A DNA stretch of 64,000 nucleotides from Megalopta genalis (lineage: Eukaryota > Arthropoda > Insecta > Hymenoptera > Halictidae), in NCBI RefSeq assembly GCF_051020955.1, contig NC_135022.1, positions 8,272,463-8,336,462 of the forward strand, read 5' to 3'. The translations under genes were made by a program, and so were the position numbers. This document shows, in pieces, positions 1 to 6,342 of this stretch. The notes beneath the pieces are model-generated. The model ran no database searches and had not been told where the DNA came from. It saw only the letters and a program-made list of their open reading frames with translations. How positions within the stretch are numbered: the first letter of the stretch is position 1; each line of letters starts with the position of its first letter.

Positions 1-85
1 CAGCTATGGTTGGTGGGTGCACCAATCTTTAGCGGACAACCCCGGGGTACCTGGCGACCCCCGGGTGTATTAGCCTTCCCCGGGT

Positions 86-2278
86 ATGGCGGCTCTGCCC
101 GGGGTGACCTTCTTTCCGACCACACTCGTGGGACCAATTATGGATTCTTTTAAACAAATAACCGGGGAGGGGGGAAACGAGCGTGAGGGGGAGGTGCGCG
201 GGCCTATCGTGCGCCTCAAGAGATGTACAGAGCCGGTGTCGCGGAGGCATTCTGCAACACGCGGCAAAAAGAGGACCGCAGCGGGCCTTGGTGAGTGCGA
301 TGAGGGGGAGGAGTCAGATTTCTCTGTCTCCTCCCACCACTCATCGCAGAGTGTCCCGGGCTCGTCGTCGGCGAGGAAGAGAGGACGGCCGCCGACGACC
401 GGCGAATATGTTGGCCTCGCAGAGGCCAAACTTAGGCTGGCCGAGGCTTCGCAGCTGGAGGCCGAGGCAAGGGAGGTGGCGGCGATATTCGACCCGGGAG
501 CCCCCGTGCCGAGACCATCGCGGTCGAGCGTCCCGCTCCCGGACGAGACGGATATAGCGGAAAATTTCCGCAACCGTCCGACGCGGGATGTCGCGGCCGC
601 TATATTGGAGAGCCTGGATGAAGTGGCCAGGATCTCCGGCGTGTCAAAGGGGCTGAAGGGCAATTTGGCCCGCGCCCTGAGAGTGGCCGCCTTAAACGGC
701 AGGGTAGGGGTGTCGGAGCTGGCAGTGAGGTCAGCTACCGACGCCACGCGTGTTCTGGAGGCCGAAAATGCCGTCCTCAGGGGGCAAATGACGGAGCTGC
801 AGGCGGAGGTGGCCCGGCTCCGGCAGGTGGTGGAGGCGAGAACGGCTGCTGCCGCAATGCCTCCGCCGCCGCGCCCGGGAGAGGGCTCAGTATCGCCGCC
901 GATCGTCGGCGCCCGGGATTGCCATCGCTCCGGGCAAGAAAAGTCCTCGCCCCCACCTGCGGCTGCGCGCGCAGATTTTCTTGTGCAGATAAGCGCCCTG
1001 ATAGACGCCAAATTGGCGTCATTCAGGAGGGAGCTCGCGCCGCGAACGGACTCGGCCCTGCGATCGGTGGCACCTGGGCCGTCCGTCCCCTCACAGTCTT
1101 CGGACAGGGTGGGGCGGAAGACGAAGAAGAAGAAGAAAGGTGGGAAAGCTGGGGCGGCTATAGCGGCCCAGACGGAGCCCGCTCGACCGCGAGCAGAATC
1201 GGCGCTACACTCTGCCGCACCTCCGCCCCAGGAGGCGTGGTCCCAGGTGGTTGGCCGCAAGGCTAAAAAGGCGGCTGCCAAGGCCACTGCGGCGGCGAAT
1301 AATAAAAAAGGACGGGTGGTCCCGGCGGCCCCCAGGAAGACACCCCTGCCTCCGCGACCGCCACGCACAGCAGCGGTTACCATAACGGTTCCGTCTGGCG
1401 TGGACATTACTTACGCGCAGGCGATGGCCACTGCCAGGTCCAAGGTGGACCTGGCAGAAATTGGCATCGCCTCGCTGAGGCCGCGAAGGGCGGTGACTGG
1501 GGGGTTAATTTTGGAAGTCCCTGGCACCGATGGGGCCGCCAAGGCCACCGTCCTCGCCACAAAAGTGGCGGAAGCGCTGGCAGGCACCGGCGTAAAGGTC
1601 GCGCGTCCGGTCAAAAAAGCTGACCTTAGGGTGCGCGGCCTGGTCGATTCGACCACGCCGGCGGAGGTCGCTGCGGCTGTTGCCCGCGTGGGCGGGTGCA
1701 GCGAGGGGGACATCAATACCGGCGAAATCCGGTCTTCCCCCTCGGGATTGGGCACCCTCTGGGTCCGATGTCCTGCCGCGGCCGCTCGCAAGGTTGCTGT
1801 CGCGGGCCGGATAACCGTCGGCTGGACCCATGCAGCCGTGGAGGCCCTGAGTGCCCGGCCTCTGCAGTGTTACCGTTGCCTTGATGTTGGCCACACCAGT
1901 CAGCGGTGCACTTCTGCCGAGGATAGGTCCGACTGCTGCTATAGATGCGGCAGTCGGGACCATAAGGTGGCAGCCTGTACGGCCACGCCCAATTGTCCGC
2001 TTTGTGCGGGCGCGGGCAGGCCTTCTGGTCACCGCCTCGGCGGCCGGGCGTGTCCTGTCAGTGCGAGGCGAGGCAAGGAAGGCGGCCAAAGGTCGTCTGC
2101 CAGATTCAATAAAAAAGGGAAGGAAACCACGATGGCCAAGGCAGCGACCACCGTGGCCAGCAACGAAAAGGCGGCACCGCCTGATGCTACCGCCGCACCC
2201 GCGGGGGCGAATGGGGCCACTAAAGTCCCTGACGCCACCGCATCCGCGGCCGTGACGGCGATGGACACGGCTGTGTAA
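86..2278 (+). CDS. ORF1, Gag-like RNA-binding protein, copy A
   Basis: A 730-residue protein of the non-LTR ORF1 type, expected to bind element RNA in a ribonucleoprotein and, in the SART family, to help target telomeric repeats. A leucine-rich coiled coil lies near residues 223-251, preceded by the GLKGNLARAL motif region. A lysine-rich patch (KTKKKKKGGK, 345-354) could be a nuclear localisation signal. Three zinc knuckles sit near the C-terminus: C595-X2-C-X4-H-X4-C608, C618-X2-C-X4-H-X4-C631 and C637-X2-C-X8-H-X6-C656. The listed start is the longest ATG. Met19 has an A at -3 and G at +4 and may be the real start (see copy F). This copy has the two-Asn form (ANNKKG) also seen in B. The stop overlaps the ORF2 start as TAATG. 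Confidence 0.9.
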   Translation: MAALPGVTFFPTTLVGPIMDSFKQITGEGGNEREGEVRGPIVRLKRCTEPVSRRHSATRGKKRTAAGLGECDEGEESDFSVSSHHSSQSVPGSSSARKRGRPPTTGEYVGLAEAKLRLAEASQLEAEAREVAAIFDPGAPVPRPSRSSVPLPDETDIAENFRNRPTRDVAAAILESLDEVARISGVSKGLKGNLARALRVAALNGRVGVSELAVRSATDATRVLEAENAVLRGQMTELQAEVARLRQVVEARTAAAAMPPPPRPGEGSVSPPIVGARDCHRSGQEKSSPPPAAARADFLVQISALIDAKLASFRRELAPRTDSALRSVAPGPSVPSQSSDRVGRKTKKKKKGGKAGAAIAAQTEPARPRAESALHSAAPPPQEAWSQVVGRKAKKAAAKATAAANNKKGRVVPAAPRKTPLPPRPPRTAAVTITVPSGVDITYAQAMATARSKVDLAEIGIASLRPRRAVTGGLILEVPGTDGAAKATVLATKVAEALAGTGVKVARPVKKADLRVRGLVDSTTPAEVAAAVARVGGCSEGDINTGEIRSSPSGLGTLWVRCPAAAARKVAVAGRITVGWTHAAVEALSARPLQCYRCLDVGHTSQRCTSAEDRSDCCYRCGSRDHKVAACTATPNCPLCAGAGRPSGHRLGGRACPVSARRGKEGGQRSSARFNKKGKETTMAKAATTVASNEKAAPPDATAAPAGANGATKVPDATASAAVTAMDTAV

Positions 2279-2280
2279 TG
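2276..2280 (+). promoter_or_regulatory. TAATG stop-start junction between ORF1 and ORF2
   Basis: The ORF1 stop TAA (2276-2278) shares its last A with the ORF2 ATG (2278-2280). The same pentamer is the ORF1/ORF2 junction in every copy spanning it: B 8536, D 14718, F 22876, G 29139, H 35391, K 48834, L 55109 and N 62118. In Bombyx SART1 a UAAUG overlap supports ORF2 translation by termination-reinitiation. Directly downstream, 2281-2294 can fold into a short GC hairpin (GGGCC/GGCCC). That hairpin is weakened in B, where the second codon is GCG. Confidence 0.85.
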
Positions 2281-5200
2281 GGGCCCCCGGGCCCGATAAT
2301 ACAAGTTAACCTCAACTGCTCGGCCAGAGCGCAGGATCTCCTGTTTCAATGCCTGGCCGAGCGGGGTGCCGGGTTGGCAGTCGTGGCGGAGCCGCACAGG
2401 GTCCCCAAACATCCACACTGGATGGGGGACTCGATTGGCTCCGCCGCGATTATTTGGGCTGGGAGGCCGGGGTCCCCGCCGTGCTCGCTTATCGAGCGCG
2501 GCCTGGGATACGTGGCCGTCGATTGGGGCGGCACCGCGGTTGTGGCGATATACGCACCTCCAAGGTGGTCCCTCGAAGAGTTTGAGCAGTATCTGGACGG
2601 GGTAGGGAGATGCGTCTCCCGCTGCCATCCCCGTCCGGTGCTGGTCCTGGGGGACTTTAATGCCAAGGCCACGGCTTGGGGTTCCCCCGGGACTGATTCG
2701 AGGGGCCGGGAGGTGCTGGATTGGGCGGCGGGACTGGAGCTCCGTCTCCTGAACACGGGCTCGGTCCATACGTGCGTGCGGCATAACGGGGGGTCCATCG
2801 TTGACCTTTCGTGGGCAACGCCCCAGGCCGCGCGCCGTATTACGGGGTGGAGGGTGGCGGAAGGGGTCGAGATGTTGTCTGACCACAGATACATAGTTCT
2901 CGACCTCTCCGCCGCCCCACCATCGACACTCCGTCGTCGCCCCGCCGATGAAGGTTCGCCTCGACCGCGGTGGGCGCTGAAGCGCCTCGACCAGGACGCT
3001 CTGATGGCGGCGGCCCACGTCGTGGCCTGGCCAGCAACACCGACCGTGCCAGTCGACGGGAATGGGGAGGCCCATTGGTTCCGGGGAGCAATGACGTCGA
3101 TTTGCGACGTCGCCATGCCCCGGGCCAGGGTCTTCCCGAGGAAAGCGGTGTACTGGTGGTCGCGCGCGATAGCGGAATTACGCACCGAGTGCGTCCGCGC
3201 GCGACGCCAGTACGCTCGCGCCCGTCGACGACGACGTACGGACGACGTGCTGGCTGTCCAGCTGTATGGGAGATATCGGGAGAAGGTGGTCGCCCTGCAG
3301 CTGGCCATCAGGCGAGCGAAGGACCAGGCCTGGCGCGATCTCCTCGGCTCTCTGAACCGAGATCCGTGGGGGCGCCCATACAAGATGGCTTTGGGACGAT
3401 TGCGTCCCTGGGCGCCCCCCGTGACGGAGAGCCTGGATCCGGGGCTGCTCGGGCGGGTCGTGGACGCTTTATTCCCCGTTAGCGGGGAGGCGTCCCGGTC
3501 CGTCCCTGAGCCAGAGGAACATGAGTGGTCCCCGGACCTTGAGGTCGCGCCGGAGGAGATGGCCGGGGTCTTCAAATGGCTCCGGGGCAAGAATACCGCC
3601 CCGGGGCCGGACGGTATCCCCGGCCGGGTCTGGTTGCTCGCAGCGAGCGTCCTGGGGGAGAGGCTGAGGAGCCTCTACTCTGGGCTCCTGAGGTCGGGAA
3701 CGTTCCCCGACCTATGGAGAGAAAGTCGGATGGTCCTCTTGAGGAAGGGTGGGAGGCCGGGGGATTCTCCCTCCGCGTACCGGCCCATTTGTCTCCTGGA
3801 TGAGGCGGGCAAGATCTTCGAGAAGATCATTGTTGCCCGCCTCTCCAGACACCTGTCCCGCGACGGCCCAGATCTTGCGGACTGCCAGTTTGGCTTCCGG
3901 GAGGGGCGATCGACGGTCGACGCAATCGACCGCCTCAAGTCCCTCTCGGACAATGCCGTGGCAAGGGGCGGGGTGTGCTTGGCGGTGTCCATTGACATCG
4001 TCAATGCGTTCAACACCCTGCCCTGGTCCGCCATTAGGGAGGCCCTCGTCGATCACCAGGTGCCTCCCTATCTAAGGCGGGTGATCGGAGCCTACCTGCG
4101 GGACAGGTGGGTCGAATACCCGGGCCGGTACGGGATGATACGGAGGGAAGTGGACCGCGGGGTCCCGCAGGGGTCCGTTTTAGGACCGCTCCTGTGGGAC
4201 CTGGGTTACAACGCGGTCCTGGAAAAGGCCACCCTGCCCGACGGTGCCACCATCGTCTGCTACGCGGACGACACGTTGGTGGTCGCCGTCGGGAGTACTT
4301 TCGAGAGGACCATCCGACGAGCAGCGGTTGCGGTGGCAGCCGTCGTCGCGAGGATCCGCGATCTGGGGCTGAAAATAGCCCCGGAGAAGGCCGAGGCTGT
4401 CTGGTTCCACGGACGGCCTCGGTCTCGGCCACCGGCCAGATCGTGGATCCGGGTTGGAGAAGCCTGCGTCGAGGTGAAGTCCGAGTTGAAATATCTCGGA
4501 CTGATCCTCGACAGCCGCTGGAGCTTCGGTGCGCATCTCGACCGTCTCGTCCCCCGGGTCGAAAAGGCGGCGGCCTCTTTGGGCCGCCTGCTGCCCAACC
4601 TCGGGGGACCGGGAGATTTGGTGCGCCGCCTATACCTGGGCGTGGTGCGGTCTATGGCCTTATACGGTGCCCCAATCTGGGCGCCGTACGTGATGACCAG
4701 CCGGCGCAACACGCTGTTGTTGCGCCGGCTGCAGAGGCGGATGGCCATCCGCCTCATAAGAGGTTACCGCACCACGTCTACCGTGGCGGCGCTTGCTCTG
4801 GCGGGAGAACTTCCCTTCGAGCTTCAGGCGGCGGTGCGCGCCTATGTTTATAGGCGCACAAGCATCTCCAGCCGTGCTCGAGGGGCCCCGCCGGAGCGAG
4901 AGACGGTCGAGGGCTTCGAGCTCCAGGCCCGGAGACTAGCGCTCGCCAGATGGCGTGCCGAGCTTTGCTCCCACGCCGGCGAGCGCGTCCCCGGGGCTCT
5001 CCTGCCGCACTTCACCTCGTGGCGGGAGAGACGGCATGGCAGGCTCTCCTACCGAGCGACGCAGGTGTTCACCGGGCATGGCTGCTTCGGTGTCTACCTG
5101 TGTCGCATCGGGCGGGAAGCGACGACGGTGTGCCACCATTGTGGCGCGGAGGAAGACTCGGCGCAGCACACGCTGGAGGAATGTCCCGCCTTTTCAGCGC

Positions 5201-5421
5201 TGCGCCGAGTCCTAAGACGAGAAGTCGGCCGCGACCTCGCACTCTCCAGCCTGGTTGGGGCCATGCTGGAGGGTCCGGGGAAGTGGGCGGCAGCAATCTC
5301 TTTCTGCGAGGAGGTTATGTCGCGGAAGGAGGCTGCCGAGCGGGATCGGGAGCTTACAGATCCCGCCCGACGTGCCCGGGGACGGCGTGCGCGCCCACGC
5401 CGAGAAACCCCGGGCAGCTGA
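2278..5421 (+). CDS. ORF2, endonuclease-reverse transcriptase, copy A
   Basis: A 1047-residue polyprotein that nicks the target DNA and primes cDNA synthesis there. The N-terminal APE-like endonuclease spans about residues 5-215, with E38 in VAEPH, D126 and N128 in GDFNAK, and D202-H203 in LSDHRY. The reverse transcriptase follows: KNTAPGPDG near 438, the first catalytic Asp at D573 (SIDIVNAFN), GVPQGSVLGP from 628 and YADD at 662-665. A C-terminal CCHC finger is C952-X2-C955-X8-H964-X4-C969. I see no RNase H domain, as is usual for R1-type elements. The frame is open throughout and all the catalytic residues named are present, so the copy could be active. Confidence 0.93.
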   Translation: MGPPGPIIQVNLNCSARAQDLLFQCLAERGAGLAVVAEPHRVPKHPHWMGDSIGSAAIIWAGRPGSPPCSLIERGLGYVAVDWGGTAVVAIYAPPRWSLEEFEQYLDGVGRCVSRCHPRPVLVLGDFNAKATAWGSPGTDSRGREVLDWAAGLELRLLNTGSVHTCVRHNGGSIVDLSWATPQAARRITGWRVAEGVEMLSDHRYIVLDLSAAPPSTLRRRPADEGSPRPRWALKRLDQDALMAAAHVVAWPATPTVPVDGNGEAHWFRGAMTSICDVAMPRARVFPRKAVYWWSRAIAELRTECVRARRQYARARRRRRTDDVLAVQLYGRYREKVVALQLAIRRAKDQAWRDLLGSLNRDPWGRPYKMALGRLRPWAPPVTESLDPGLLGRVVDALFPVSGEASRSVPEPEEHEWSPDLEVAPEEMAGVFKWLRGKNTAPGPDGIPGRVWLLAASVLGERLRSLYSGLLRSGTFPDLWRESRMVLLRKGGRPGDSPSAYRPICLLDEAGKIFEKIIVARLSRHLSRDGPDLADCQFGFREGRSTVDAIDRLKSLSDNAVARGGVCLAVSIDIVNAFNTLPWSAIREALVDHQVPPYLRRVIGAYLRDRWVEYPGRYGMIRREVDRGVPQGSVLGPLLWDLGYNAVLEKATLPDGATIVCYADDTLVVAVGSTFERTIRRAAVAVAAVVARIRDLGLKIAPEKAEAVWFHGRPRSRPPARSWIRVGEACVEVKSELKYLGLILDSRWSFGAHLDRLVPRVEKAAASLGRLLPNLGGPGDLVRRLYLGVVRSMALYGAPIWAPYVMTSRRNTLLLRRLQRRMAIRLIRGYRTTSTVAALALAGELPFELQAAVRAYVYRRTSISSRARGAPPERETVEGFELQARRLALARWRAELCSHAGERVPGALLPHFTSWRERRHGRLSYRATQVFTGHGCFGVYLCRIGREATTVCHHCGAEEDSAQHTLEECPAFSALRRVLRREVGRDLALSSLVGAMLEGPGKWAAAISFCEEVMSRKEAAERDRELTDPARRARGRRARPRRETPGS

Positions 5422-5426
5422 GAGTA

Positions 5427-5478
5427 GGCGGGCGGCGGGTGTACCAGAACATGCTGGTTTCATTGCCCGCCGCCCTCC
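5427..5478 (+). other. 3' UTR stem-loop 1, just after the ORF2 stop
   Basis: A 13-nt arm, GGCGGGCGGCGGG (5427-5439), begins five bases after the ORF2 TGA. Its complement lies at 5466-5478, with one mismatch in this copy and a perfect match in the other copies I compared. The loop contains a smaller CCAG/CTGG hairpin. The position suggests a transcript structure that affects termination or ribonucleoprotein assembly; that role is inferred. Confidence 0.6.
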
Positions 5479-5718
5479 AACAGAGGAGGACGTCCACTCT
5501 TGGGAGTGGGGGATGACGAGTCGCCTGAAGGAGGCGAGGGCTAATTGTGATCCTCCTCCAATATACTCGTCGTCCCCCCGTCGGCCGCTGTGATCAGGGC
5601 GGGGGCCCTGGTCACCTATCGCGCGGTCGCCGTGTCGGGGCGGTGCGGGGTGCGACCCCTCGCGCCGCCGAATTTAAATGGATTTTAGGGGGGAGGATTA
5701 TATCTCCCCCCGGGACGC

Positions 5719-5751
5719 GGCCGGCCATCGTTACCATCCTGATGGCCGGCC
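5719..5751 (+). other. 3' UTR stem-loop 2
   Basis: An 11-bp perfect inverted repeat, GGCCGGCCATC (5719-5729) with GATGGCCGGCC (5741-5751), surrounds an 11-nt loop. The arms recur in all copies. K and L carry an uncompensated change in the left arm and F one in the right arm, so strict pairing is not essential in every copy. Confidence 0.55.
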
Positions 5752-5757
5752 AGGCGA

Positions 5758-5802
5758 GGGGGAGCCGCGGTAGTGTTCTTCAAGAGTTCCCGTGGCTCCC
5801 CC
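5758..5802 (+). other. 3' UTR stem-loop 3
   Basis: Arms of 13 nt, GGGGGAGCCGCGG (5758-5770) and CCGTGGCTCCCCC (5790-5802), pair with a single G-U. The 19-nt loop includes the small palindrome CTTCAAG. The segment is nearly invariant among copies. H, I and M, which otherwise differ, keep both arms. Confidence 0.55.
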
Positions 5803-5850
5803 GTTGAATCGCCAGCGATCGGTCCTGCGTCCTCAGGTCGCCGTGGAGGT

Positions 5851-5875
5851 TTTAGTGGGTCAATCCCCACACTAC
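5851..5875 (+). other. 3' UTR stem-loop 4, TTTAGTGGGT...CCCACACT motif
   Basis: GTGGG (5855-5859) pairs with CCCAC (5866-5870) in the context TTTAGTGGGT-loop-CCCACACTACC. The same flanks, TTTAGTGGGT and CCCACACTCCC, occur in the 3' UTR of the unrelated element J (near 46108 and 46150). That makes this a candidate reverse-transcriptase recognition element shared by both families. Confidence 0.5.
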
Positions 5876-5935
5876 CCTCGTCCCGCTCCCCCGGGCGGGG
5901 CGGGGGTGTCTGACGAGCAGATTTCCTCCACGTAA

Positions 5936-5956
5936 AATAAAAAAAAAAAAAAAAAA
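5936..5956 (+). terminator. AATAAA polyadenylation signal and poly(A) tail of copy A
   Basis: AATAAA (5936-5941) merges directly into the poly(A) run. The tail context CCACGTAAAATAAA is the same in every SART-like copy, while run length varies and B and L have a T interrupting the run. The run marks the 3' end of the integrated cDNA. Confidence 0.7.
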
Positions 5957-5970
5957 GGTTATGTCAAGGT
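5957..5970 (+). repeat. 11-bp target repeat between A and B (one unit plus GGT)
   Basis: GGTTATGTCAAGGT joins the poly(A) of A to the first base of B. It is one complete 11-bp unit plus three bases. The SART-like element inserts with AAGGT on its left and (AA)GGTTATG on its right, which implies a target duplication of GGT, or up to AAGGT if the last two A of the tail belong to the target. Confidence 0.8.
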
Positions 5971-6045
5971 TCCCCCCCGAGTCCGCTACCTTGTCGTGGT
6001 GGGGGGGCTTCGTGCCCTAATGATCCTCAAGGCTGTGCCGGCGGG
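5971..6045 (+). other. Conserved structured 5' end of the SART-like element
   Basis: C7 (5972-5978) can pair with G7 (6001-6007) around CCGCTACCTTGTCGTGGT. Inside, ACC (5988-5990) pairs with GGT (5998-6000), and TCCGCT (5982-5987) can pair with GGCGGG (6040-6045). This nested order recalls HDV-like ribozymes found at the 5' ends of some non-LTR elements. The joining segment before the last strand (TGTGCC) does not match the usual catalytic J4/2, and copy G breaks the first helix, so a ribozyme is only a possibility. Confidence 0.35.
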
Positions 6046-6088
6046 GAATTTATTCCCTGGCAGGTTCTACCATGCCGGAGTGGCTTGA
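6020..6088 (+). CDS. Upstream ORF 1 in 5' UTR, 22 codons, copy B
   Basis: ATG at 6020 in the context CCTAATGATC opens a 22-codon frame beginning MILKAVPAG and ending HAGVA before TGA (6086-6088). It overlaps the start of the second upstream ORF. It is probably a leader ORF affecting scanning to ORF1; whether the peptide is made is unknown. Confidence 0.3.
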   Translation: MILKAVPAGNLFPGRFYHAGVA

Positions 6089-6209
6089 GGTGAGGGGCCA
6101 ACTAAAGTCGGACACATACCGTAAACCTGTGGTCATGTTTTACAGGAACGGGAGTCTTGCCTTAACCGGCCGGGCCGCGAGGATGACAACCTCTCTAAAA
6201 AATCCCTAG
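6072..6209 (+). CDS. Upstream ORF 2 in 5' UTR, 45 codons, copy B
   Basis: ATG at 6072 opens a 45-codon frame beginning MPEWLEVRGQLK, with a central YRKPVVMFYRNG segment, and ending TTSLKNP before TAG. The frame has exactly the same start, stop and length in all seven copies that include it. I recognise no family. Here one Gly is replaced by Ser (AGT). It may be a regulatory leader ORF or a small protein. Confidence 0.35.
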   Translation: MPEWLEVRGQLKSDTYRKPVVMFYRNGSLALTGRAARMTTSLKNP

Positions 6210-6241
6210 CCCCAAGCAGTGTTGCGCGGTGAAGAGGGCGT

Positions 6242-6261
6242 AGCTGGAGTAAGCGCCAGCT
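6242..6261 (+). other. 5' UTR hairpin AGCTGG/CCAGCT
   Basis: AGCTGG (6242-6247) and CCAGCT (6256-6261) form a perfect 6-bp stem with an 8-nt loop. A second stem follows, TTGGTG/CACCAA with loop GGTG, seen at 10-25 in copy A. Both are kept in all copies with this region and lie about 70-100 nt before ORF1. They may influence initiation; this is inferred. Confidence 0.4.
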
Positions 6262-6342
6262 ATGGTTGGTGGGTGCACCAATCGTTAGCGGACAACCCCG
6301 GGGTACCTGGCGACCCCCCGGGCGTATTAGCCTTCCCCGGGT

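Larger units (their letters stand above)
1..5956 (+). mobile_element. SART-like non-LTR retrotransposon, copy A (5' end outside window)
   Basis: The window opens inside the 5' UTR, at the point equivalent to 6257 in copy B. ORF1, the TAATG junction, ORF2, a 3' UTR of about 510 nt, an AATAAA signal at 5936-5941 and a poly(A) run ending at 5956 follow. The next bases are the 11-bp repeat. No LTRs, an APE-type endonuclease, a C-terminal CCHC finger, a stop-start overlap and insertion into a short tandem repeat place it in the R1 clade, closest in organisation to SART. The family assignment is from architecture and motifs, not a phylogeny. Confidence 0.88.

Noticed and set aside
1110..1145. GAA/GAAG microsatellite
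   Set aside because: The short run of AAG codons encodes the lysine patch of ORF1 in all copies with little length change. It is coding sequence, not an expanding repeat.
70..1407. Long minus-strand ORF (about 445 aa) opposite ORF1, found again in all copies (for example 6327-7667, 33188-34522)
   Set aside because: It mirrors the GC-rich codon pattern of ORF1 and recurs only because the copies are nearly identical. It has no recognisable motif, and its low-complexity Ala/Ser/Arg composition is typical of a shadow frame.
2276..2280. Bacterial operon with overlapping genes
   Set aside because: The overlap resembles bacterial coupling, but the poly(A) tails, AATAAA, non-LTR protein architecture and absence of ribosome binding sites indicate a eukaryotic retrotransposon.
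2029..3075. Minus-strand ORFs of about 348 aa and 414 aa across the ORF1/ORF2 junction and the start of ORF2
   Set aside because: Shadows of ORF2 in another frame, without domains. They shift or disappear with single changes in copies such as D.
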